Assembly (NCBI GenBank): GCA_029204225.1 | Contig: CM055099.1 | Span: forward strand, 45,093,489-45,157,488 | Direction: 5' to 3' | Source: Diphasiastrum complanatum | Taxonomy: Eukaryota > Streptophyta > Lycopodiopsida > Lycopodiales > Lycopodiaceae | Length of the DNA stretch: 64,000 nucleotides | Part shown: in pieces, positions 1-9,587 of the stretch | Layout of the letters: each line of letters opens with the position of its first letter | How positions within the stretch are numbered: position 1 is the first letter of the stretch | Notes under the pieces: generated by a model | What the model was told of the DNA's origin: nothing | The model's database searches: none | What the model saw: only the letters and a program-made list of their open reading frames with translations | Made by a program: the position numbers and the translations under genes

Positions 1-1420
1 AGTAATCATCCATGAAAGTCATAGAATAATATGCTTTCCCCAACAACATGGTCTTCATTGGGCCGCACAGGTCGCTGTGAATAAGTTCCAGTGGTTTCTT
101 AGTTCTTGCAGCTCCACCTTTCTTGAATGTCTCCCTGTGATGCTTTCCCATGATGCATCATTTACATATTGTGTGATGATCATCCTACAATGCTGGTGAT
201 ACTATTACCATCTTCAGCTTCGCCTTCAATCTTAAGCTCCCATAGTTCAAGTGACCAAGTCTTCTATTCCACAACTCAAATTGAGATGTTGTTGAGATAG
301 CCAAACCATATTCTCCTATCTTAAGATGTTGATTTGCCAGTACTCCAACAGAAAGCAAACTCTTTTTGAGTCCAGGAACATAAAGCACATTAGGGATATT
401 CTTGATTTTACCATCAGGAAACTGCATAGGTACATTGCCAACACCCTGTATTTGGCGTTCCTCCCCATTGGCTTGAGTGACTTTGTCCCCATCATGGATT
501 GGTGAGAATTTCTCAAACCAATCGCGTTTCCCAGTCATATGCCTTGTGGCGCCTAAATCTATGAACCATCTGGCACCATCATCAACCTGGGATGCCAATG
601 CTAATGAGAAGACACTTATCTCATCATCTTTCCCATCATCTTCGTCGATGTTGCCTTGTTGTTTCACATTGCCCGCCTTTATGTTTGCTTTCTTCTTGTA
701 ACACTCACGTGCCCAATGACCCAGTTTGTGGCAATAGTAACATTTGTCTTTCTTCTTCTTTTTTGCCTTCAATGACAACTCTCCCTCGTCATCATCATCC
801 TTGGATTTCTTGGGAATCCTTTTCCATCCTTTTTGCTTGCCTTTAGCAAGCAAGGCTTGATCCTCCTGTGGGGTTTGCCTTGACTTCACCACTTCGTGGC
901 GCTGCTCTTCCTGCAACATGATTCCATGGAAGTCTTCAAAAGCAGGCAATCTCTCCCTCGAAACAATGCCACTCACAAACATCTGTAGCCCTTCCGAGAC
1001 ACCGCTCATAGTGGTATGTACCAATTCAACGTCCCTAATTGGTTCTCCAATTGCCACAAGTTGATCTCTCAGCTCCTTTATTCTGGTGAAGAAAGATCCC
1101 ACCGATTCACTTTCTTCCATCCTGACTACGTTCAATATCGACTTCAAGAACATGGCTCGAGCTACATTGCAAGTTTGAAATTGCATTCTAAGAGCTTCCC
1201 AAGCTCCCCTAGCTATCATTGCATCACTTATATGGGTGATCACATGGTCTTTCACTAAAAGATTGATCAAGGACAATGCTCTCTGCGCCTTTTTATCAAA
1301 GGCCCTCTTGTCACCTGGAGTGGTATTTGGCCGAACTTCAATACCTGCTACGATCTCCCATAACTCTTTCTCCATCAAAATGCTCTTCATTTTGAATTTC
1401 CAGATGTTGTAGTTAGAAGA
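1..1420 (-). mobile_element. Ty1/copia fragment, family B: gag, protease, start of integrase
   Basis: Minus-strand reading gives gag from about 1420, zinc knuckle, protease and the GAG-pre-integrase region. A frame break near 185 is followed by the integrase HHCC end and the start of its core (HSDLCGPMK, FMDDY) running off the left edge. The gag start (NYNIWKFKM) matches the gag at 5980-6237, so both belong to one family. At 1420/1421 it abuts, head to head, the 3' end of a family A copia on the plus strand. No LTR or target duplication is visible at that joint, so this is a truncated copy. The family assignment rests on shared protein sequence. Confidence 0.9.
185..1390 (-). CDS. copia gag-protease polyprotein, 401-residue open fragment
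   Basis: The retrotransposon Gag (UBN2/Retrotran_gag type) covers residues 1-170. A Lys-rich linker follows at 182-216, then a CCHC zinc knuckle with C217, C220, H225 and C230, which packages element RNA in virus-like particles. The aspartic protease active site is at 278-281 but reads DLGA instead of DSGA; one C-to-T change (TCA to TTA) would explain it. The GAG-pre-integrase signature LWNRRLGHLNYGSL lies at 373-386. The first Met here is probably internal: the frame continues upstream to about 1420 as NYNIWKF. A stop after residue 401 separates it from integrase, so the copy cannot make a full polyprotein. Confidence 0.88.
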   Translation of the reverse strand: MKSILMEKELWEIVAGIEVRPNTTPGDKRAFDKKAQRALSLINLLVKDHVITHISDAMIARGAWEALRMQFQTCNVARAMFLKSILNVVRMEESESVGSFFTRIKELRDQLVAIGEPIRDVELVHTTMSGVSEGLQMFVSGIVSRERLPAFEDFHGIMLQEEQRHEVVKSRQTPQEDQALLAKGKQKGWKRIPKKSKDDDDEGELSLKAKKKKKDKCYYCHKLGHWARECYKKKANIKAGNVKQQGNIDEDDGKDDEISVFSLALASQVDDGARWFIDLGATRHMTGKRDWFEKFSPIHDGDKVTQANGEERQIQGVGNVPMQFPDGKIKNIPNVLYVPGLKKSLLSVGVLANQHLKIGEYGLAISTTSQFELWNRRLGHLNYGSLRLKAKLKMVIVSPAL

Positions 1421-1660
1421 GTGGTAATCAAAGCGACATCACTTTATCAGCCAATCCTAGATTTCATTCTAGGAGTAAGCACATTGAACTGAAGTATCAT
1501 TTCGTCAGAAGCAAAGTTCTCAACGAAGAGGTCAGATTGCAGTATTGTAGAACGCAAGATATGACAGCAAATGTTTTTACTAAAGCATTAAGTTTGGAGT
1601 CACACAGCAGATTCTATATAGAACTAAGTTTGAAGGTCAAGACATTCAAAGATTCAGATT
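1421..1660 (+). pseudogene. copia RNase H C-terminus, family A
   Basis: The plus frame reads the end of a copia RNase H: a region like NQSDITLYQP, then SRSKHIELKYHFVRSKV, then TKALS, ending in FKDSD and a stop at about 1660. The first part is one frame off from the rest, so there is at least one frameshift. The same sequence lies on the minus strand at 29021-29250, which fixes the family. Only the last 75 or so codons remain; everything upstream is missing because the copy begins inside RNase H at the joint with the family B fragment. Confidence 0.85.
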
Positions 1661-1669
1661 AAGGGGGAG
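1661..1669 (+). promoter_or_regulatory. polypurine tract of family A copia
   Basis: AAGGGGGAG directly precedes the TGTTGGA start of the LTR at 1670. This is the normal position of the plus-strand DNA primer of an LTR retrotransposon. Confidence 0.85.
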
Positions 1670-2853
1670 TGTTGGATTATTCTCCCTCTTTCCAATCGAC
1701 TAATCGGTTTTAATCTTCATCCATTGTTTATCTAGTTCTGCAAATTTTCTCGTGTGTTTACACAATAGTATGCAAAATTACATGGAGTTTACGACAATAT
1801 CGTCTTTTTTGCCTGTCATGAATTCTGTTGAAAATGTAACGTCTCTTTTTCACAGTTTTTGCTTGACAAAAATCTTGTGTAAAATCACAGTGTCACATTT
1901 TTTGCTTTTTCTATAGATCCTCAAATGTTAAGGAAATGACTCTGGCAAAGTGTGGGGCAACCCTAAATGAGATTTAAGGGCACCGTCTCCTTTTCTCCCT
2001 ATTTTCGCAAGAAACTTGACACTGTCGCCTGTGGCTATTTTAGTTCATTTCTGCAGAGCTACAGTTTTGGTTCATTTATGCAGACAGAATGTTTACGGCC
2101 AATTTCATCGCTTATCAGCAATCAATGACAAGGACCGGATGGATGCCAGCTGATTACCAGCCAACTGGCGATCGTAATTCACGACCTAATTTTTTAGTCT
2201 AAATAGTTATTTATATTCATGTAGTTTGATGATGATCAAGATTATTAGAAGCATTTGGATAGTTCTCTCTCTCTCTCTCAAGCCTGCGAGCTTAAACACT
2301 CTTGAGTATTCTAGCTCACTTCTTAGAGTTGTTTTTAGAGATTGCTATTGCGTTATTGCATATCAGCATTGCGCTTAATTCAGACTTTCATTTTAGCCGT
2401 TAAGAGATAGCATAGAGTACGCAACTTCAATCCGCAACTTATTGTACTCATTTACTTCTGTTACGTTTTCATACTGAATCAATACTATCCTTCATTGCAT
2501 TCAAATTTTGTCTCAGAATGTATGTGTTTATGTATTTCTTCACAACTAATTCATAAACAATTCACAACCAATTATTTGTCTGATAATTTCTTATGCTTAA
2601 TTGTTTGGCTACGTAATCATTGTAGTACTAGCGATTTCAAAGTTAGTTACTATAAGTTCAAACGTGATTTGTATCACTATTGTTTTGTTTGAAATTGATA
2701 GGCATAGTCATGCATTGTGAAAGAGGAAGATAGTTTATTCCGTCATGCACAAAAAGTTTTCTTTCTAGACACTCAAATTATTTTCATTTGTTTCTTTTTC
2801 AAGTTTGTTTTCTTTTCGAACTAGACCTATCTTCTGTACACCACTTTCCGACA
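1670..2853 (+). repeat. complete 3' LTR of family A copia (1184 bp)
   Basis: The LTR runs from TG at 1670 to CA at 2852-2853. The start matches the minus-strand copy at 29011 downwards. The distal half matches the minus-strand LTR at 15055-15643. In both of those copies the boundary on the internal side is fixed by a polypurine tract or PBS. A short CT run lies at about 2265-2279, exactly where the 15.6-kb copy is cut off. No target duplication can be tested because the 5' part of the element is missing. Confidence 0.88.
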
Positions 2854-2935
2854 GCCTCTGCATAATATATATTTGTCCAGTGCACCTCCTCATTTTCAAG
2901 TATATATTGTCATTTTTGAGTAAATATCACAATCG
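2854..2935. repeat. fragment of an LTR also seen at 21054
   Basis: About 65 bases centred on 2890-2935 match the reverse complement of 21058-21130: CTCATTTTCAAGTATATATTG, then a segment ending in GAGTAAATAT. At 21054 this sequence follows a polypurine tract, so it is the start of an LTR there. Here the fragment is in the opposite direction and lies directly against the family A LTR end. Confidence 0.5.
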
Positions 2936-2940
2936 CCAAG

Positions 2941-3330
2941 ATGGATCGCATCCCACCAAGCGATCTATTTTCATTAACTCTAACCATGGATGATCCAACC
3001 AGGAATTACAAGTGGGCAGAGAAAGTCACCAACAAATTATGTGTGGCCATGAAGGCCAGGAAATTCCCTACCAAGTGTGGCTGTCTCTTGCACATGTTGG
3101 TCGCACAACATCTGGGACAACGAACGGCCGCCACCCTGAAAGAGCTAGAGGAAGTCTATCCTAGCACAAAAAAGTGGGCCACCCCACAGGTATCAGCAAA
3201 AACTGCCTCACCTACACCTCCCATGAAGAAGCAAAATGGCAAGGCGATAAGCACCGAGACCAGTATTTTCCTTGATATCTTATCCAATGATATAGGGGCA
3301 GAGAGTATGCTGAATCCGGAGAGAGCTTGA
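2941..3330 (+). CDS. unknown 129-residue ORF, possibly retrotransposon gag
   Basis: The ORF starts at ATG 2941 just after the LTR scrap and runs 129 codons. The N-terminal 60 residues look like a compact domain rich in Lys and Met; the rest is Ser/Thr/Pro-rich. Downstream to 3827 the DNA keeps a Pro/Ser/Thr-rich, then Leu/Gln-rich coiled-coil flavour (LLRYQQALAD), broken by stops. I do not recognise a family. Its position after an LTR-like scrap and its mix of basic domain, Pro-rich linker and coiled coil suggest a gag of a gypsy-type element, but that is inference. The sequence stops abruptly at 3828, where a copia RT begins on the other strand. Confidence 0.35.
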   Translation: MDRIPPSDLFSLTLTMDDPTRNYKWAEKVTNKLCVAMKARKFPTKCGCLLHMLVAQHLGQRTAATLKELEEVYPSTKKWATPQVSAKTASPTPPMKKQNGKAISTETSIFLDILSNDIGAESMLNPERA

Positions 3331-3827
3331 AATCCTCTCAAGTCCCAAAGGAGGTTCTAAAGCAGTAGGAGGCTCTACTCCAACAAGCAACAAAGAAGAC
3401 AAGCAGTAGCAGCAGCAGACAGTTCTGTGGATGTAGGAGCTTTTGGCTCAGGTTCATTTGGAGGGGTCCAGCCAGCTCAGGTCACTTCAATAGTTCATCT
3501 ATCCAACAAGTATTACCATACTCCCACCATTACCTCCCCCGCTTACTACCATATCCACCCCTTCATTCACACTTAACATGGACTTTGATTCCATAATCTC
3601 ATGAAAGCCCTCATCTATACATCCTTCCACCCTACTTGACTCTGTAGTCAATGTAGACGATTTTGCATTACTGACACGCATTCAGTCACCACCCCTAATA
3701 CCACAATCACCTCCACCAAATCCCCTCTCATACCTCAATCACACCTCCCCCTGTTAAGATATCAACAAGCCCTTGCAGACTGAAAACGATCATATCAATG
3801 TTGCGCGACTTTATTACCGGACAGCTG

Positions 3828-4469
3828 ACTGCAAAAGCTATGTCTGGCCTGGTACAGATCATGATGTACATAAGAGATCCTATAATAGAATGGTAAGGAT
3901 ACTCATGCATCTGCTGCTTCTCATGAATTATTTGGAGACACTGGTCCTTTGACAATTTGAGTCTTGGTTCCATTGGTGAGAGAGCTAACTTGCAATTCAT
4001 CAGATTATATCTGACTAACATGTTGTAGATGTATCTCTGTGCGTAATGTAGACCAACTTCTGTTTTCTGTCTCTGTGGATTTGTATACCAAGGCAGAAAT
4101 GAGCTTCGCCTAGATTGATCATGTCGAATTCGGAAGATAGCATTGTCTTGGCTTCTTTTATCAAAATGGTATTGTTGCTGAAAAGCAATGTATCATCCAC
4201 GTAGAAAGTGATAATGATAAAGGACTGCTGCACTACTTTGAAGTAAACATTTGAATATGAAGAGCTAGGTGTGTAGCCATGATAAATAAGAAAAGTATTG
4301 ATCCTTTGAAACCATGCTCGAGCAGATTGCTTCAAGCCATAAAGTACCTTATGGAATTTACAAACATGATTGTGCTTACTCTCGATAATATAACCTTCAG
4401 GTTGCACCATGCAAATGTCTTCTTCGATAACTCCATTGAGATATGTTGTCTGTACATCCATTTGATGTA
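3828..4469 (-). pseudogene. copia reverse transcriptase, C-terminal half (family A)
   Basis: Residues from the minus strand include MDVQTTYLNG, EGY, LYGLKQSARAWF, FYVDD (the catalytic YVDD), LGEAHFCLGIQIH, then MLVRYNLMNCKLALSPMEP and RPDIAFAVS, which lead into the RNase H connection. Two open stretches (4461-4015 and 4021-3728) are in different frames, so there is one frameshift near 4018. After about 3828 the similarity to the copy at 29609 ends and unrelated sequence continues the frame to 3728. The catalytic Asp pair is intact, but the N-terminal half of the enzyme lies 7.6 kb away. Confidence 0.88.
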
Positions 4470-4474
4470 TTTCT

Positions 4475-4720
4475 AGTTAAAATAGCAATGATCGACTTAT
4501 ACAGTGCTTTCTTATTTCGACGGCACCACATGTGCTTAGTTCTAGAATTATCAGGCCGTTTTTCTTTTGCGAGCTTTTTGAGTGCTTTTAAGCAACTTTA
4601 TACTTACTTATCAGTTGAATATACAGTTTGAGGTGAGCTATTTTGTTGTCTTGTCTTGTTGCACTTGATGTTGTGTTGTGGTGATTGATCCAGTCGGGTG
4701 TTTAAACTGTTTTCTTAACT
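4475..4720 (+). repeat. 5' LTR of family B copia (246 bp)
   Basis: The bases 4475-4720 recur, with substitutions, as 8815-8948 plus 11992-12100. The LTR ends immediately before TGGTATCAGA. Its termini read AGTTAA...TTAACT, a 6-bp inverted repeat without the usual TG...CA. If a preceding T is counted, the ends would be TA...CT. Confidence 0.85.
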
Positions 4721-4732
4721 TGGTATCAGATT
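4721..4732 (+). promoter_or_regulatory. primer-binding site of family B
   Basis: TGGTATCAGATT directly follows the 5' LTR and matches the first ten bases of the standard copia PBS (TGGTATCAGAGC, complementary to the 3' end of initiator tRNA-Met). Confidence 0.8.
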
Positions 4733-5923
4733 GGTGGCTAGAATCACCGGACAAGAACAGAGAGCTACAAATTCACGACGGTTTGTTGGCTAGGAAGCAC
4801 AAAACCGAGTCTGTGGAGATTCATGGATTAGCTCAAAACTGTAAGAAGATTCAGAGGCAGGGGATTGTTGACTGAAACGAGAAGCTAAACGGAAGCATAG
4901 AACTCCGTAGAGAGGTTGCCTACTGTGGATTCAATTTGAAGCCAATTGAAGATCTATTTGAAGCAGGTGATGGCTGACTGTAGGGCGACCTGAGTGCAGT
5001 AGAAGGCTGCAAAAAGTGGCTTAGAGAAAACCTGAGCATAGCTCAAAAGTCTTTCTTCTTTTATGGCTGGGGAAAAATTGAAGATCTTTCTCCATTTACA
5101 AGGTTTTTCAGTGTTGTAAAAGCTTGAAGAGGGGCATTTTAGCAGGAGTGATCAAGTTGTAGACAGCCGTTGACTGCCGTGGAGAGTTGGAGGAAAGCTT
5201 GAAAAGTTGGCTGTGGATTTTTTCCAAAACCCTTTGTAAGCTCCATAGCCGTGGAGAGAGGAGAGGTCGCATGGAGGCTCGCGCGCGGTGAATCGAAGAG
5301 AGGCCGTAGTGCGTGGAGGTGTTTAGCGTCTGGAAGAGCTACCTTCGGCGCTCGAGATTGTTAGCAATAATCAGATAAGCCTCCAATAAAATCAATGGCC
5401 AAGATGAAGTTCTCAGGGAGAAACGTGGGCCACAGGATGGAGGATGACCCTTAGATAGGCTTTGAAAGGGTCCTGAAGAATTGAAGGGAAAAGGCACCCT
5501 TCTTTTCATTAAAAATTTTTAAAGTGAAAAAATTGTTGGGTCCCAAGTTTTCTGAAAGGTGAAGTTTCTTCACACTGAAGAAACAGTTCAAAAACCCAAA
5601 TTGCCCTTATTTTCACCTCCTTTAGCCTATTTTGGCCAAACGGAAGGCTATAGCATCCAAACGAAAGGCACCCTAACTGTACCTGCAAGTATGGTACACC
5701 AAAATAGAGTGATTGCCATGGAGAAAGTGTTCGGAACGCGCTAGAAGTGATTTCACCATTTCACTGGGCAGGGGGCTGGGAGTTGGTGACGAGAAGCATT
5801 TCGGAAAGCAATGCCAATTTGGCTTTCAATTTGGCGAAAGAGCGGCGGGTGGCCTAGTAAGCCAAAAATTGTAGGTCATTATTTTTTATTTTTGACATCA
5901 CGGTTGGCTTCGATATACACTTT
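4733..5923 (+). other. leader region of family B element
   Basis: About 1.2 kb between PBS and gag has no long ORF. It is unusually G-rich on this strand, with many AGAGG and GTGGAG stretches. At 5939-5952 it ends in two TTTAGGG units, the plant telomere heptamer, just before gag. No structure beyond this is certain. Confidence 0.5.
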
Positions 5924-6237
5924 ATGGCCTACAGGTGGAGTTTAGGGTTTAGGGTAATTTTGGGCGATGCAAGCAAACTTGATGGGGCTTCTAACTACAA
6001 CATCTGGAAATTCAAAATGAAGGGCATTTTGATGGAGAAAGAGTTATGGGAGATTGTGGCAGGTATTGAAGTCCGGCCAAATACCACTCCAGGTGATATG
6101 AGGGCCTTTGATAAAAAGGCGCAGAGAGCATTGTCCTTGATCAATCTTTCAGTGAAAGACCATGTGATCACTCATATAAGTGATGTCATGATGGCTAGGG
6201 GAGCTTGGGAAGCTCTTAGAATGCAATTTCAAACTTC
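5924..6237 (+). pseudogene. truncated gag of family B copia
   Basis: The plus frame contains GDASKLDGASNYNIWKFKMKG, then a Gag domain nearly identical to residues 1-72 of the minus-strand copy at 1390-1170. The reading leaves the family at about 6234-6237 (MQFQT), where foreign GC-richer sequence begins, and a stop follows at 6277. The usual start is probably near 5960 rather than at the ATG at 5924. The zinc knuckle, protease and first half of integrase are absent. Confidence 0.85.
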
Positions 6238-8294
6238 CCAAATGAAGACCAATTGCTCCATAGAAGATCTCCCCTGAAATTGCCCTTTCCAACTTTTGAC
6301 TTCCTACTTGCATCTGGTGGGCGTTGTCACAAAATGAAACTAACCCGAGAAACAGGCTAGTCGTCCATCATTTGCAAAAATTGAGTCGTTTCGTTGTCGT
6401 TCACGTGCGAGTACTTGAACTGCGAATCCGCCCCATAGATTCTATAGTCCTCTTTGTTTGATGGTATCAGCCTTCAAAAGAAAGGTTTAACAAAGACAAG
6501 GTCCCCCTTTGAGATAGTCCTACCAAAAGACCTTTGCCTGGCCGCACCCATACAGATCGATCACACAATCAGCTCATAGAGAACACCCATCCAACTATCC
6601 GTGCTTTCACCATTAAGCAGCACATTGTCTCAGTCACGCCCCACCAAATCTGGTCGATAGCCCTTATAGCTAAACGATCGGTAGCTATCCCGCACCGGCA
6701 GCTAAACACCCGTGCTTTACACCCGAATTCGAGCAGCATCTCTATATCAATGGTTAACCCGTACAGTTCGAATATGTTGTCCCGCACCCCACAAGGTATA
6801 CACCGTGCTTTCACCTACCTAGGCAGCACTCTGCCTCATCCGTCCTATGTGCAGATAGCGCCAGACTCAAACCACAAGAATTGACCGTGCTTACACCTCG
6901 AGGGCAGCACTTTAACTCATCAAGTCCCCCGTTCTGTCGACCACCCCAACTGTGGACGCACCCGCGCTTACACTGTGGGCAGCACCTTGCACAACAGTTA
7001 TTCTGATGAACCCCAAATAGTGGCCATTTCTATGAGATCCGCATAGTTGACCGGCCAGTCGGCTCTGATACCACATATAGCGTAGGCATCCCAAAGGTAG
7101 CTAGGAACCACGACTTAGCTTCCCAGCCTTCAACTCTTGCCATCCAAACCCACTTAACATACAAGCAACCAACTCGCCAACAACGATCAGACTTAACCAA
7201 CTGGAAGTTCAGAAACCAACATTGAGATCCAACCTGGTGCCATGCCAGATCAAAACGTCCCGATGTGGGTGACTTCCCTCCAAGAAGCCGCCCGACATAC
7301 ATCAAACTTAACCAACTCGAAGCTTCGTTACAAACGAGTAACGTCCATTCCAAGCAAGGGGTCTGACTTACATCAGACTTAACCAATTGAAAGCTTCGTC
7401 ACGAGCGCTGGAAATCAACCTGGTGCCACGCCAGACTGGACAACCATAAACAAGTAACTTTCACCCAAGCAAGCCATCCAACTCAGCCGACATGTTAGAG
7501 CCCGTTCCCCAAGAGCTTAACCCATTCACATTCATGCAAGGAACACTCAGAACCACAAGCCGCGATAGATATGGAGACAACCAGTTTCTGGACCGAATGG
7601 TCCCGACAGCATACCGCTGTCGCCGCGGACCGAATGGTCCCGACAGCATACCGCTGGCGTCCTGGGATACGACCCTCAACTATGTGCCAAATTAAAAAGT
7701 TTGAAGCGATCTTACAACTAGCGCTTTTACCGAACACTAAAACCCAGAAGGTAATTAGAGTCAGTTTGAGGAAAATCTCTTTATTGATAAATATGAGAAG
7801 GTTACATATCAAGTGTGTGACCCTAGTCTCCGGGGCGCTGGCATGCCAAGGCGAGTGCCAGGACAACATTCCAGCTAGGGAGGCTGAGACTTGGTTGGAG
7901 CTTGCCCTGAGTCGCAACCCGCACTCCCCTATAGTATTGGTGGGATTCGCCACCTCCCCTCATGCCAAGTGCTCTGCCAAAGCTGGTAAAGCATGTTTTC
8001 TCTCTCTAGGATTTTCTCTCTAGAAAGTCATTTTCTCTCTCTAGAATTTATTGATCCCCAGACTTCCTTTAATCATGCCTAGATTGTGTGAGGTGATTGC
8101 ACATCGATCTGAACTCTCTGGACTTCGCTAGAACCAATCAAAGATTTTCAGCCATAGGAACTTGGCGCCGGTTGGATTCTGGTCACAGTGGCGCCGGGAA
8201 CGGCGCTGGCACCGGTGGCGCCAAGAGCAGCAAGGGCGTTGCTGGCGCCAGTGGCGCCGGAAGTAAAGCTTGTAAAGGTAGCTTTACAACAACG
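6238..8294. other. foreign mosaic block replacing the middle of family B pol
   Basis: This 2-kb block is richer in G+C than its surroundings and has no convincing ORF. On the minus strand TGGTATCAGAGC occurs at 7073-7062, a copia-type PBS, so 7074 upward may be LTR and 6240-7061 leader of an inserted element. The region holds five copies of a GTGCT...AGCAC stem-loop motif (6599-6990), three AGACTTAACCAA motifs (7186, about 7305, 7376), a direct repeat of a GGACC-GAAT-GGTCC hairpin (about 7590 and 7627) and a GGCGCC-rich stretch (8163-8262). Element ends and target duplications could not be fixed. Confidence 0.5.
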
Positions 8295-8713
8295 GCCCAA
8301 TGAAGACCATGTCGTTGGGGGAAGCATATTATTTTATGTCTTTCATAGATGATTACTCTAGGAGGACATGGATTTATTTCTTGAAGAAGAAATCTGATGC
8401 CTTTGCTCGCTTCAAGCCTGTTCAAGACTTTGGTAGAGAACCAACTGGATGCATCCATCAAAGTGCTAAGATCTGATAGAGGGGGCGAATACAAATCTAA
8501 TGATTTTGAGAACTTTTGCAAGGAACACGACATTAAAAGACAAAACATATTGAGGTAAAATATCACTTTGTGCGTGAGAAGCTACAATGTGAAGATATAA
8601 GTATTGTACACTATTCTACGTTGTTACAAGTTGTTGATATATTTATGAAAGCTTTAAGTAAAGAAAAGATTGAGACTTTTAGAGACAAGCTTGGCTTAGA
8701 TCTGGTTATGTAA
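8295..8713 (+). pseudogene. family B integrase core fused to RNase H terminus by deletion
   Basis: The reading starts at GPMKTMSLG and includes [21 protein letters not shown] with the first catalytic Asp. After a one-base frameshift near 8420 come [17 protein letters not shown] with the second Asp. At about 8550 it jumps, within the bases ATTGAGG, to [11 protein letters not shown]-type RNase H end sequence ([17 protein letters not shown] ... MKALSKEKIETFRDKLGL) and a stop at 8711-8713. The integrase Glu, all of RT and most of RNase H (roughly 2 kb in a normal copia) are missing. Confidence 0.85.
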
Positions 8714-8805
8714 AAAGCCTTTACTTGTAATATTATCATGGATGTATGTTCCATGAATAGAATAAACTCTAAAATAAAGAGAGACGTTGATCATTGAGGG
8801 AGAGA

Positions 8806-8814
8806 GTTAAAATA
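8806..8814 (+). promoter_or_regulatory. polypurine tract of family B
   Basis: GAGGGAGAG lies immediately upstream of the 3' LTR start (AGTTAAAATAG, 8815). Confidence 0.75.
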
Positions 8815-8948
8815 GCAATGATCGACTTATACAGTGCTTTCTTATTTCGACGGCACCACGTGTGCTCAGTTCTAGAATTATCGGGACAGTCTCTTTCTTA
8901 CGAGCCCTTTGAGTGCTTTTAAGCAACTTTATCTTTGTACTTACTTAT

Positions 8949-9575
8949 TGTGAGAGATTTTAACTAGTTTAGTCATATTTTGGTAAATTGTCAATAAGAG
9001 GCCAAAACCCATTTTAGACTTAGAGATAAACTTTTTGAAGTTATATTACTTTAAAATACATTCAATAAATACTTTTTGAAAGTGTGGGAAAGTTGGTAGT
9101 CGAGTTTGAGAGAGATTCAAATTTGAAGTTTGGGTACATTGAATCTAGACCCAAAAATAGTAGGGTTTACATTTTGGAGGGAAAGCCAAGTGGCCGAATA
9201 GGGTTTGGAAACTCTATAAAAGGATGTAAGTCATGGAGAGACACATCTTCTCTATTCTATCTCTCATTTCATCATTATACATGGTTCTCTTTGGGTTCTA
9301 CTACTCATTGGTGCACTATCTTGGTGATATCTTGCAATCTTGTGTGTAGAATGCTCATATGTTTTTATTTTCGGTTTCACACATGTGAAATACAGTAGGA
9401 TACTGTAATTTTATGGAAAACAAACATATTTTATGTTTTGTTTCATGTTTGGTCAGTATCTCTTAGAGTTTGCATCTGATTTTGTATTGATTTTTCTACG
9501 TTGGCAGGATTGTTGGTTTGCTAACCAAAGATCAGGGACATGGATTGGATCTTGAATGATCTGAAATCCTTCACA
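8949..9575 (+). repeat. 5' LTR of family C copia (627 bp)
   Basis: TG at 8949 and CA at 9574-9575, followed by the PBS. A TATA box (CTATAAAAGG, 9213-9222) marks the probable promoter, with transcription starting about 30 bp downstream. The same TATA occurs in the 3' copy at about 11605. Confidence 0.9.
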
Positions 9576-9587
9576 TGGTATCAGAGC
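9576..9587 (+). promoter_or_regulatory. primer-binding site of family C
   Basis: TGGTATCAGAGC lies directly after the LTR. It is a perfect copia PBS for initiator tRNA-Met. Confidence 0.92.

Noticed and set aside
6534-8023. Several ORFs of 60-150 codons on both strands in the mosaic block
   Set aside because: They overlap on opposite strands and owe their length to a lower stop density in GC-richer DNA; no motif in any of them.
8097-8303. Gly/Ala-rich 68-residue ORF
   Set aside because: It follows the GGCGCC repeat composition and has no start context or domain; better described as a repeat.
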